From: Cladopsammia gracilis
Taxonomy: Eukaryota > Cnidaria > Anthozoa > Scleractinia > Dendrophylliidae
Reading direction: 5' to 3'
Assembly (NCBI GenBank): GCA_022457155.1
Contig: JAJGOT010000506.1
Coordinates: forward strand, 186,001 to 250,000
Length of the DNA stretch: 64,000 nucleotides
In this document: positions 26,001-38,000 of the stretch, piece by piece
Layout of the letters: every line of letters begins with the position of its first letter
Position numbering within the stretch: the first letter of the stretch is position 1
Translations under genes and position numbers: made by a program
Notes under the pieces: generated by a model
The model's input: the letters and a program-made list of their open reading frames with translations, nothing else
The model's database searches: none
What the model was told of the DNA's origin: nothing

Positions 26001-29000
26001 TCTTGAAATACAATGTAGATGGTGAATTTCGCCACCTACTTTGACTCTTACTGAACCACAGGTAACCAAAGCTTGTATTGTGATTGGGGTTATAGTCGAA
26101 AAAAAGTGAAAATAATAGGGGTGTTAAATTCAAGGCAAACGGTTTATGATTAAAAGTGTCTTACCTTAAGCTTAGTAAATGTATTCGCTTCTTTCCTTTT
26201 TTTCTACTCTATCCATTGAACCACACACTTCAGTTTACAACGTACTGTAAGTATATTACTTACTCTTTCGACTTGCAACTTTTACGATTTTCTCTCTTTG
26301 AAACTTGTCACTTGCTTGACTTACTGTGCGCTAATTTTGGCCGAAGAGATTTCACTGTTTATCATTCCCCTGTTTCTTGTGCATGGAGGAGAATTGTTTC
26401 AAATCGCCCAAATCAGCACACCTGGTAAGGCTTGTTTGTACAAGCCTAATACATATAAATAGCGCTCAAATGATAACTTTATGTTATCTGCGTTGGAAAA
26501 ACTGATAAGTGTCTGTTTAATTTTCAGCTATCCCAGCTGAAGAAGGAAGATTTGGTGGCGCTTGCTAAAGCAATTGACGGTTTCTTGTCTTCAGATATCG
26601 GAAAGATGGCTCAAATGGCTATCTTTGCTGCTTATCCAGAGATGAAGATTGCTAATGATATCGCTATGCCTGTTATGCGACAGTTCATTAAAAAGGTAAT
26701 AACATAATTAGCATTTAACTCCCTAATAGCTCGCCGGTCATGTCATGTCCATGCGATAATGTCATGTCCATACTAGATTTGTGGGTCTAAACCACTAAAT
26801 TGTTTCATTGCAGTATGATGAAAATGGCAAAAACATTGCAGAGCTTGGTCAGTTTGCTATGTCTCTGAGCCGTGGAGAAATTGATGCTGAAAATGTGGAT
26901 AATGTCATTAATAACTTGGATAAACTTGGCCTGATTCCCTGGGATAAAACACAGGTACAGTGGTTACATTTGTTTTTTAGAAGAGATGGAAGACAGAAAA
27001 TTATATTCGAAACATCAACAAACAGGCAATACCGATGCAAGAACACCTCAGGTTTCTAGCGGTGACCTATTGTGCTGGATTTTGTTGCTCATCTACTGTA
27101 TATACTAGCAGTAATCACAGATTATGGAGACGCGTTCGAAGGAATTTCCGGTGGAGGTGAGCCCCTGAAAAAAAAAACAATAGGGGAGGCCATTTGGAAG
27201 ACCGGCTCCCAAAAAATCTCAAATTTTACTGCACATAAACCAAAGGAAAACCAACACGAAATTAGGATTGCGTTCTTCGAACGTGAGTAATTTCCAAATT
27301 CCAATTTTTTACATTGGTCTACAGTGCGTTCGTAAAGCCATTTTTGAATATCTTGAAACTGATCTAAAGTAAATATTCAACTGTCATCCACCCTTAAAGA
27401 AGATGTAAAGAACGTACACGTGGTCGAACCTCTCCTTACGGACACGTCCAAAATATGAACACCTCTCGATTAGGGAAATGGTCATAACAAGTATACCACC
27501 TTGTGTATGGGTAGGGGGCGGATGCAAGATACCATCCATGTGTATCTGATGAGCCTAATCGACAAACATTTATTGGCCGAACAATCTGAGATGACTTAAA
27601 TATTCTCTATACATGAAGCTTACGTTGCCAGAAAAGCGGCACTGGTAGGTTTGACTATTTTTCTCAGTTTCTACTCCTGGTAGAGTGGGAGGTATACCAG
27701 CAAGACACCATCTTTATAGGTGGGGGGGGGGGGGGGGGGGGTACATAAATAGACCACCATCCTTTTTGTAAAATGGTGGGTCCTGTCTGAGTACTATAGT
27801 TCGGACTATTTCCATTAAGAACAGTTTAATTGTCCCGAAGATACCAAAATTCATACAATCCCTGAACCAAGAGAAATAAAGGAAATATTTTAAGGAAAAC
27901 GTTATATTATAAAGGAAATATTTTGCGCTACGTGGATTTGAAAAATTTGTCAATAAATAAATAGACGCCTTCGGAACTGAAAAAAGAAACCCGAAAATTT
28001 GATGTTGTGAAAACTGTCTGCAACGCGGTAGTGTTGATTTACCTATATTTATTAATCAAATTACCGTATTTTCTCGATTAAACGCCGGGCCCCGAATAAA
28101 CGCCGGACATAATAGAGGAAGTTGTAACTAAGCCCCTCAAACGTTTATTTGTGGTATAATAAACTTAAGATTTAAGGACAAGGTACACGGCTGCCAAGAA
28201 AAACGAATAATAACCCTTTCTTTAAAAATGGTGGGCGAGAAAAAAAATGCTGATTCAAAGAAACGCCGGGTCCACTAGGCCAAGTTTGAAATAAGCGCTG
28301 GGGGCGTTTAATTGAGAAAATACGGTAATAAGTCATTTCTTTACATAGTATGTTAAGTGTTTAACGATAGACACGGTAATTAATCCTCCCGTTTACCCAT
28401 TTGCCTAGTTTTTGCTAAAAATTAGCAGGTGTTCTGAAGGCGTTGCGTTCTTCTTGCCGACTCCTATTGTAACACGTTTCTCTCAGGTGCTTACTCTGGC
28501 CAGAAAGATCCGATCAAAGTGGGGAGACTTCAATTTAACTGAAATAGATGAAACGGATTCTCCAAACTGGGGATTTTTGAACATGAGGAAGCTTGGTCAT
28601 ATTGCACTGGGTATCGCTAAGGAAGAGTTGCGTGACCTGCCTATCCGGGGGATTGAAAACGTCATTGACGTGTTAGGACGGGAAAAGGACTGGGACCGAG
28701 GACAGGTGAGTGGTAGTTTCCATTCCTCCTCCTTCTAACAACTTTGAAATCATTGCCGAAGATTCCTCAAAACAACACTTTTGTCGCTTGATTTCTTGCC
28801 AGTGAACAACACGTAGGACGTACTTCTTAATAGCTTCCATTTGAATGGTTACAGTTAAGAGTTTTTCATAAGTCCGAAAAATTGATAAAATAATGCTGAA
28901 AAGCTTGCATTTGAAGGGTCGTAAACACATTAGGATTTGAAAAGAGTCAAACGTAATCGTAATCGAATTAACGTACGCTTTTCATTCAACTAATTTACAT

Positions 29001-32000
29001 TTGTTTTTCACGTCACAAAATTTCCACCAATGGCGGAGCTCCTCCTACTATATAAAACCACACACTACCCACAATCCCTTGATTCGCTCCGACGAAGGGC
29101 TAGCGCTCGAAACGTCAGCTTTCTCGAATCTTTTTACGGTGGCTAATTTACCTTATCGAGTCAGTCGATAAAACCAAATTCTTGTGCTTCACCCCCACCG
29201 ACGCAGCACCACAGTTTCTCTAGAAATTAACCCCATTCAAACGTAATCGTTAGAACCACTTTGTACAACATACACTGTAATAAACAGTATCACAGGAACG
29301 AACTGCTCAGTAACTTTTATTTGAATGTTCACACTGTGGAATTTCGTCCACAGACTAAAAAGTTAGATACACTTTGTAGAACATACACTTTAACAAATTG
29401 TAGTACATCAGCAAAGTACTGCTCAAGAGCTTTCATTTGGATGGTCACTCTTTGGGATTTCATCCAGAGACAACTGAGATTGTAGTTGACCGTGACAGAG
29501 TAATAAACAGTACCACGTGAACGCACTTCTCAGTAGCTTTTACTTAAATAATCACACATACTTAAAGAGTCGCATTCATGACTATTTTTTTCTTATCTCC
29601 TTGATTGATTTTAGATTGTTATGGTGCTGATAAGGTTGCGAGAATACTGGGAAATGGAGAACCTTGATTTCACAAATTTCACCGAAGTTGATATCAATTC
29701 CCTTGGGACCTTTCTGCGAGGACTTGCACAAGAAGAGCTAAAAAAGCTTCCCGAAAAAATCTTGCTCACTGCGATCCGTCGCCTGGGAGAACAAACTGGC
29801 TTACCGGAAGACAAACTAAAGGCAAGAGCTTATTTGGCCGTGGAATTTTTCAAGGTAAAATTAAAATTAGTTTACTTAATGGCCGTTTTTATGCTACAGA
29901 CGTTAATATCGTCTAAGCCGAGACGACTTTAACGTCTAGTATAAAAACGGAAAATAAGCCAGACGGATTTAACGTCTGACGACTTTAACGTCTTCTTTTA
30001 AGTGCGTCGTTCAGACGCACTTAACAGACGACATTAACGTCTCAGACGTTAAATACGTCTAGTATAAAAACGTCTCTAGCATAAAAACGGCCAATCATGC
30101 ACACGTGTATCGAACGTCGGATCATTGTCTCATTATCACATCAATGTTCACACCCTAAGTGCAAAATATTGCGCTCTCTTTTAAGAAAAGGTTGATGATA
30201 AACATTTTATTGTTAACAACAACAGTGACGCAAATTATGATAAATAAAAATTAAGTAATTTCATGTTTTTGGGAAGTTATGCCTGGCTATCAGATTTTAT
30301 AATGTTGTTCGTAAGGCAAACGTCTTTATCGTAAACCACATCATCAACAGTTTTGCTATCACATTCAACATGAAACGAAAAAATTAGGTGACAGTTCAGT
30401 AGAGGTGAAATACCATAAAGTTAGCCAGTTGGGAAGTCTAAATAGTGACCGTGTCCGCTTAATAGAGGTGACTGCTGAATAGTCAAGTTATCGCTAAGTA
30501 TGTGGAGCGTTTTCGGGAATTTGATAAGTGACCACTTATAGGGTTTCACGGTTTGGCGCATGTGCAAGCTATGACGTAATTCATTTAATTTCATTGTTTG
30601 GACCAATCGGAAGAGAGACTAGATAACTCCGGCGGGAAATTTGCCCGTGAAAATGTCGCGGTCAGTCAGCTGAATGAATGGATGATTATGCATACCCATG
30701 TGGGCCTTGAAAGCCACCAGAGCGTAGAATAAATCCTTCGGGTCAATTAAGGTTTTATTCAGTGTAGACTTTGTCGGTGTTTCTCGTTGAAATTCTCTGT
30801 AAATTTTGGTCATCCCTTGCTTTGTTTGGACTAATTATAGTGTGTGCAGTAGATGTGAGTGGTTTTTTTTTTATCGATAAAATGGGTAAGAAAGCGAATA
30901 AAGCATTTTAATCTGTGCACATGCGTCGAACTGTGAAACCATAACTTTAATAGAGGTTTAACTGTATAATCAAATACAGCGCCGGTGTAACTTCAAATCA
31001 GAGCTGGTGTATAATTTCTAATGAAGTATTCACACTAGGGCTTGAGCGCTATCAAGTTGCGTAGAACTGCCCTGTATAGAATATTAAATTTTACCCACGG
31101 TTGTTTGCCTCACAACAACAGAAAGTTGTCAAACACGAATAGCTTGCGCGCAGACGTCTCCCCCTTCGTTAAACACGAATTATAGCCGACGCGTCGACAC
31201 GCTTTGATCTTGTTGCTGTTTTCTTGTATAACAAGTCATGCTTGTACATGTATTTTTTTACACTAGAATCACACAGGTGTTGATGTCCTGGACTCTGAGC
31301 ACATAGAAGACCTTGGGTCTTTAGTGGTAGGACTCAGCAGAAAAGCGCTGCAAAAAATAACTAAAGAAGGGTTTATTGAGAACTTGTACAACATCGCTCG
31401 AGCCCAAGGTTACGACATGAAGAAGCTACAGGAGATAGCTAAGTTGGCAAAACAGCATTTTGATAAGAGGTAGGTAGAATGTTGTGTTGTATACTGAATG
31501 ATGTGGAAGGTACTAGCGGATATTAAGGCGCGTTGGACTTCAAATGGGAAGGTGGCGGGTGGGTGGGTGGTGGGTGAGGGGGGGGGGGGCGGTTATGGAC
31601 TCGGGTAACTACAAAGACTTGTGAAGTAGTAGGTTTGGAGGCAGTGAATCTTCTTGTGTGGGAGGGGAATGGGAGTGGTACAGATCACGTTTATATATAT
31701 AAAAAACATTGTGGGTGGTGGCTACAAATTCACGGATAATGTTCACGGAATATCACTGTTCGCGACTTTTTAGAAAATCACGCTTCATGAGGAAACAGAC
31801 TGGTAATTCCTAAAAAAAGTAAAGTTAATGTCAGCCAGCTCAAGAGTTGTTTGCTTGAAATCCGAGAGCGCGATTGGCGCGCGAAAGATTAGGATGCGAA
31901 AGGGAGCAAAATGGGATGGGTGGTAAAGGATACTTTCATATGCTACTATGAATTCCTCCTCCTCTCCCCCGTTGGTGATTGAAATTTTTTCTGTTGGCTT

Positions 32001-35000
32001 TGATGTTTCCGTCGTCAAGGGAGGTTTAGTTACACGAGCCTGGGGTACCTGTGGTAACCGTAATTTTTTTTTTCGTGTTAGTGATGTTGCCGAGTGGATT
32101 GGTGATCAGTGGCGCGATCTTGGCCCAGCTGCGTTGGGTCTGGATCCAAGTGACCTTGAACGTATCAATCTGGACTCTCTTGAGGAAATGTTGGACGAAC
32201 TGGGTACATTCAAGTTCAGCAAATCTCAAGCCCAGGCCCTCATAAAGGCGGCCAAGAACGCATGGGAGGAGAGTGGTAAGAAATGGCTTGATGATTCTTT
32301 TAATTTTTTTCTCATCTTTGTTAAATTAGGAAAGGAAAGTCAACTGTAGTGGCTCTGCAACAGTGGCAGGGGAGAAAGTGTCAGTGATTTCAAATACTGT
32401 AGGATTCCAAATAAAGTAACTGCTCCCAAAAGTAACAACTACCCGAAGGTGTCGTTAATATTAATTCCCCCTTACAATTTCCGAAATGACCCTCCCAAAA
32501 GAACCAGACTTATTGATCTGATAAAAACTTTGGAAGAGAAACCATATTCACTAAACAGTAACTCTATTAATGCAACAATGGCTTAGGATTGTAGTGTTCA
32601 CAACCAAAGTGTGCTACGTTAGAACGTTTGATATCTTACTTTCTTTAATAGTTTGAGTTAGATCTTCTAATTTTGCGGTCGTAATTTTGCGATTGTTCGC
32701 GTATTTTAGCAGTTCAAAAGTATATAGCGGCCACACAAAAGGAGCTGCTACCCGAAAGTTGCGGTCTCTCGGAGCTGCTAATTCTGAAAGAAACGGGGTC
32801 GCTACTCCAAATTCTACGGCAATTTTTACTAAAAGTAAGCTTCAAAAGCAATTTCTAACAATCTAATGAAGAAGTTTAATGTTCATTTTCAAGTTGGTCG
32901 AGATTGTAAACCATTTCCAACTTTGTTCTCGTTAGCCACTTACAAATGGATTCCTGACAGTGTTCCGACTACTTCTCTACACTAAACACGATGATTTTTC
33001 GGTTTCTTGAATTCATAATGAAACAAAATTGTTGTTGTTGTTGTATTCATGCTAATAGTTGATATCACTGCGACTAAACAACTAAAATTCCCAAAACTCT
33101 TTCGCTAACATTTTCTACACTGCACTGTTCTTGTTACAGATGTTGGAAAATGGACAGGGGAGAGGTTGCGTCAGCTCGGTTCACTTGTGAAAGGACTGGA
33201 TGTAGATGATATAAAGAAGCTTGGCAAAGAAGCCTTTGAAGAGGCTGTAGGGGCCTGGGGACAATATTTAGATGTTGACATGGAAACGCTGAAAGCCTTG
33301 GCAGCGAAAGTGAAAGAGGTTGGGCGGATGATTTTTAGTTTAAAACACAGTGAAGTATTCAATTTACTGTTAATGGATTTCATAGCATTGCGTGTTAAGG
33401 AATTTTTGTTGTTTTTTCTAGCACCTAACAAACGGAGACATCTCTAAGCTTACCGCTGAGCTGGCAAAGAGAATAGGCCGCGTTGTGCTGGGTTTGACTC
33501 CGGATGACTTAGAGAAACTTAAACTGGACAATATTGATATTATTGCCGCGCTTGGAAAATGGAAGGAATGGAGTAAAGATCAGGTGGGAAAACAGTCACT
33601 TGATAATATACATAAACCTTTAATCTAAAAAGTAGTTTACCCTGAATGCTCCCGTATAAGCCATATCGCAAACGTTACAACAGTTTTCGTGCATACACAT
33701 AAACAATAACAATAAAAAAAATAAAAAAAATAAATAAAAAAATCCCATCTCAAATTAACACTTATAAGCCACATGGGCGCAATTTTTGTCTTTGGATTAC
33801 TGCCTGTATACAGTATGCATTTACAGTTATTTGACTGGGTATTTCAGTCTTGATGTTATGGAAACTATTGTTTGTCAGCTATTGTTTTGTGATGTGGGTC
33901 ATTATATTGTTTATTGTCTTTTGAATCTTTTATTTTACGTCATTTGGTGATCGCAACATCCACATCACTAAGAAACTTCCATTTTCTTGCGCCTAAGAGA
34001 AAAGACTGTGACATCAGTTCAAATTGCAGCAAAGAAGTGTCCACAGGGTTTCCATTTGATAAGATCTGTGAACTGAAGGTCGCCCAATAGATCTTCCGCT
34101 TGGCATTTTTTTAGGCGTTTTCAGTTAGCGCCGAAGAGACCCTCTCTATTTGCTGACGATCTAAACCCACATTTATATATTTCTGTTCACTGTAGTTGGA
34201 CCGCCTTAAACCGAAAGTTCAGACATTCTTGAAGCAAGTGAACAAGGATGATGATGCTTACATGAGTCTGGGACAGCTGGCTCTTAGTTTGACCAAGGAA
34301 GACATCGCTAAGATGTCGCAGAAGGCTTTCAGGTAATCTGGTTTGATGCAAAAGTCTTCTTGGATTCAGAAACATTTCATTTCATTTTCATTGTTGACCC
34401 AACTTCACGTCCTGATAAGTTCCCAATACAGTATTTTTTTTTTAGATCTTTGCAATTATTGCTACAAAATGAACACCCTTGATCATATCTTCCTTGCTAG
34501 ATGTGATTTTAACTCTTTTCTTTTGCCAGCAAATCATATTCCAGGAAGTAAATGCAGTTCCGTTTTTACATTTTGAGTTAGGATAAAAATGGAAACTATT
34601 GAGCAGTAATCAGTTTCATGTGGTGTTGTTTGTTATGTTACACAAGGTGATTGGAACTTTGCATCTGTAAATTAATACTTCAACGATGCTTTCTACAAGT
34701 GCTGTTAACCCTTTCATCCTCCTCCCAGAATCAATTATGGAGACTTGTAATGTAGTTCTAACTTTTGAGTCTGTCAACGAAATCCTATGGTGTGGCCATT
34801 CAAATGAAACCTCTTCAGCAGTACTGACTTTTGCATGGTACTATTTGTTCTAACTTGTGAGTCTGTTGATGAAATCCTATGGTGTGACCATTCATATGAA
34901 ACCTCTTCAACAGTACTTTTACATGGTACCATTTGTTCTAACTTTTGAGTCTGTTGATGAAATCCTATGGTGTGACCATTCAAATGAAACCTCTTCAGCA

Positions 35001-38000
35001 GTACTTTTGCATGGTACCATTTGTTCTAACTTTTGAGTCTGTTGATGAAATCCTATGGTGTGACCATTCAAATGAAACCTCTTCAGCAGTACTTTTACAT
35101 GGTACCATTTGTTCTAACTTTTGAATCTGTTGATGAAATCCTATGGTGTGACCATTCAAATGAAACCTCTTCAGCAGTACTTTTGCATGGTACCATTTGT
35201 TTCCCAATATTTCACAAAATGAAATTTAGGATTTTTTGGCATTTTTAAAATCGGTACTCTTGGGAGTTACAAGGTTAAACGCTTGCTGCTGTACAAGGTG
35301 GTACTAACTTTTGAGTCTGGTAGAGATCTTTAAAACCAGAAGTGTGATCATTCTAATAAGGGTTGTTGGGCAGTGATTTTTTCACGGTAATGATATTTTT
35401 TTAAATGCTGCTTTATTCATAGAGTAAACAAACTACAGCTTCAAATGTGATGATTGTGCTTTGATAAATTGTGAAGTGTAATTTGGTATTAGTTCTACCT
35501 TGGAACTAACTTGAATGCATTTGTCTATAAAACTGACGGAAGCCAAAAAAATAATTAATTACACGCTTTCTAAAACAGCTACATTCCTCCTATTTGATGA
35601 GTAAAGTCTCTTCCAAGTATAGTAAGATTTCAATTCACAAATATTAGAGAATTTTAATTTTACCGACATTATTTGACGTTGGATTCCCATAAATACACTG
35701 CATTTGGCGGCATATCCGCCGCGGTCAAACGTCTGAGGCGTTTTTCGTTTTATTTAGTGGTATTTTATTTAATATTAAATGGAAATATAGGGCAAGGATG
35801 TATAAAAAAAATTGTTGACGTTACTACCTTTAAATTTTTCTCAAAATGATAAGATTTTCCGTTGAAACCTGACCAAAACTCTTTGCGTCTGATCAAAATT
35901 ATGTTGGCAAATGGTGACAGTCATTAAACGCTAAGAACGTTTTTGGTAAACTTACAAAACGTTTGGTAAATTGACAGTGTATTGGCAATATATCAAACCT
36001 CAAACAGTGAGAATGATAACCTTTAACTTTTAAGTACTTTTGCTTAATTACCCATGATCCCCAACAAGCCGCGAAGGCCTCAAAGACAATGCTTGTTTTG
36101 TTTTACAGACTTGCAATCAAACAACTGTGTGAAATCGACGGCTGGTCGATGGAGCAAATGAAAGCGATTATCGAGAGAGCTAAGACTGTGTGGGCACAGG
36201 CTGTGAATATCTGGGACAAGGACCAAGTTAATGAACTGGGGAAAGTATTGAGTAAGTTTCATCATTACTGCACTATTACCTTCACACTGGTAAGAATTTT
36301 TGTCGAAAAGTAATTATAAAAAAAAAAAGTCTGTTATTTAATACACAAGTAGATCTATTTGCTCCCACTGCACGAAATTGCTTTTCGCTTGTATTTTTTG
36401 TTCGCAGTTATGGAGAAATAAGAAAAGAAAGCAGTGCAACGTTCTTTAACCAATCAGAGCAAATCATTCCATATTTTCCCGCGCCTGGCACCGTTCCATG
36501 CTTTCCCGCGCCTGGTACCATTCCATATTTAACCGCGCCTGGTACCGTTCCATGTTTTTAGCGCTAGAGACCGACCATTCATGTTTTCCCGTTCTTGACA
36601 CCGGTTCCAAGTTTAATGTTCAAGGCTTGTTACTGGCCGCATGGGAGTTGTTGTTGATTGTTTAATGTTGTGTTTGCTTTGATTTACCTATATGAGTCAT
36701 TGAAACCCGCTTTGTATTATTTTTATTTTTTTTACTTTTCACAGAGGCCCTGTCCACAAGCGACATCCCTAAACTGCAGACTAAAGTTGTTGATGTTATT
36801 CCGCCAGAAGTATTTGAGGACATGAGCGTCTCTCAGCTACAGGTTGGTGTTCTGCAGTTGCCTAGCAACAAAACTGCGACAAAGCGCCAATTGACGTCAT
36901 CCATTGTGACGAGCGACTTGGAACGAGAATACATGTCTCAACTTCAAATTTCGGGGACATTGTTGCCATGCAACCCAACCACTCCAATTAAAACCAGAAA
37001 TTCCATCTCTCCCTCTCCCGTTCCTAAAATTTTGCGCTGCACCCTCCCCGGAGCTTCGCGAGGTTCTGCGAGACAAGTATTTCTAGTTTAGTGCATGGCA
37101 ATGTTTTAGTTGTCACTCGTCTTGTAGACACCAAAAGCAGAAGCTCTAGTCACTTTGAACTGAAGATTCTGAGAAATGACTGTGTGTTGATTGATAACTG
37201 AAATGTTATACATGGCTTAAAATATGACGTAAAAGTCAATTTCCTCTTTCTACCCCGGTAACTCTCTTCTCCCAAAAAGGCTCGGCTGGGCTTAAGAGAA
37301 AATCCTCGAAAGCCACTTGAAAGTTACAAGAAGAGAAGATCGTTGCGATCTCATGCGCCTGCTCTCACTTTATTCAATTGATTCTCCCTTCCCCCAAAAT
37401 TGACTTTGAGGCTCAGTAGATAAAAGAGAAAAGTGTACGTTACAAAAGGTGATGTTACAGTTACTGGTGTTGATAAAGGTGTTCTATATTGCGCGCATAT
37501 TACGTCCCACATTCAGTTCAGAGAACGAGATCGAGTGTTAGCGCCGTTGAAAAAACCGCCGTTTCTTTGTGGTCTCCCGAGCCAATGGAAGGAGTAACTC
37601 CTTCCTGAACTGATCATTTAAAGATCCTCAGTGTTAATCTACGGAATCTCCGATTTCCTCTTTATTAGACAAGCGCTCTTTTAACCGAGCTAAGCACGTG
37701 ACTGAACTGTGATAGAGGGGCATGACCGTGCAGTCATGTAGCCACGTTTTATCTCCTTCCCAGGCCTTCTCTACCGATCAGTACCAAGCCATGTTAACTC
37801 CTCAAGTCCAGGCCATCAGCTCGGCCAAGAAAGACAGCCTCTCAATGGCGCAGCAAGACGCCATCAGGAGTGTGATAGAATCAGACCCGGATGAAGAAGA
37901 TCCATGGGGTCCAGATGATGATGATGATGACGATTGCCCCGGTACGTATGCGCCCCACCCCTCCCAAGAAGGGTGTTTTGTTTGGTATACCTACATTACA

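Noticed and set aside
36822..37091. Read-through of exon 21 as a coding end
   Set aside because: The frame continues past the donor CAG|GTTGGTG but loses the helical pattern at once. Splicing to 37764 restores it and reaches the anchor exon.
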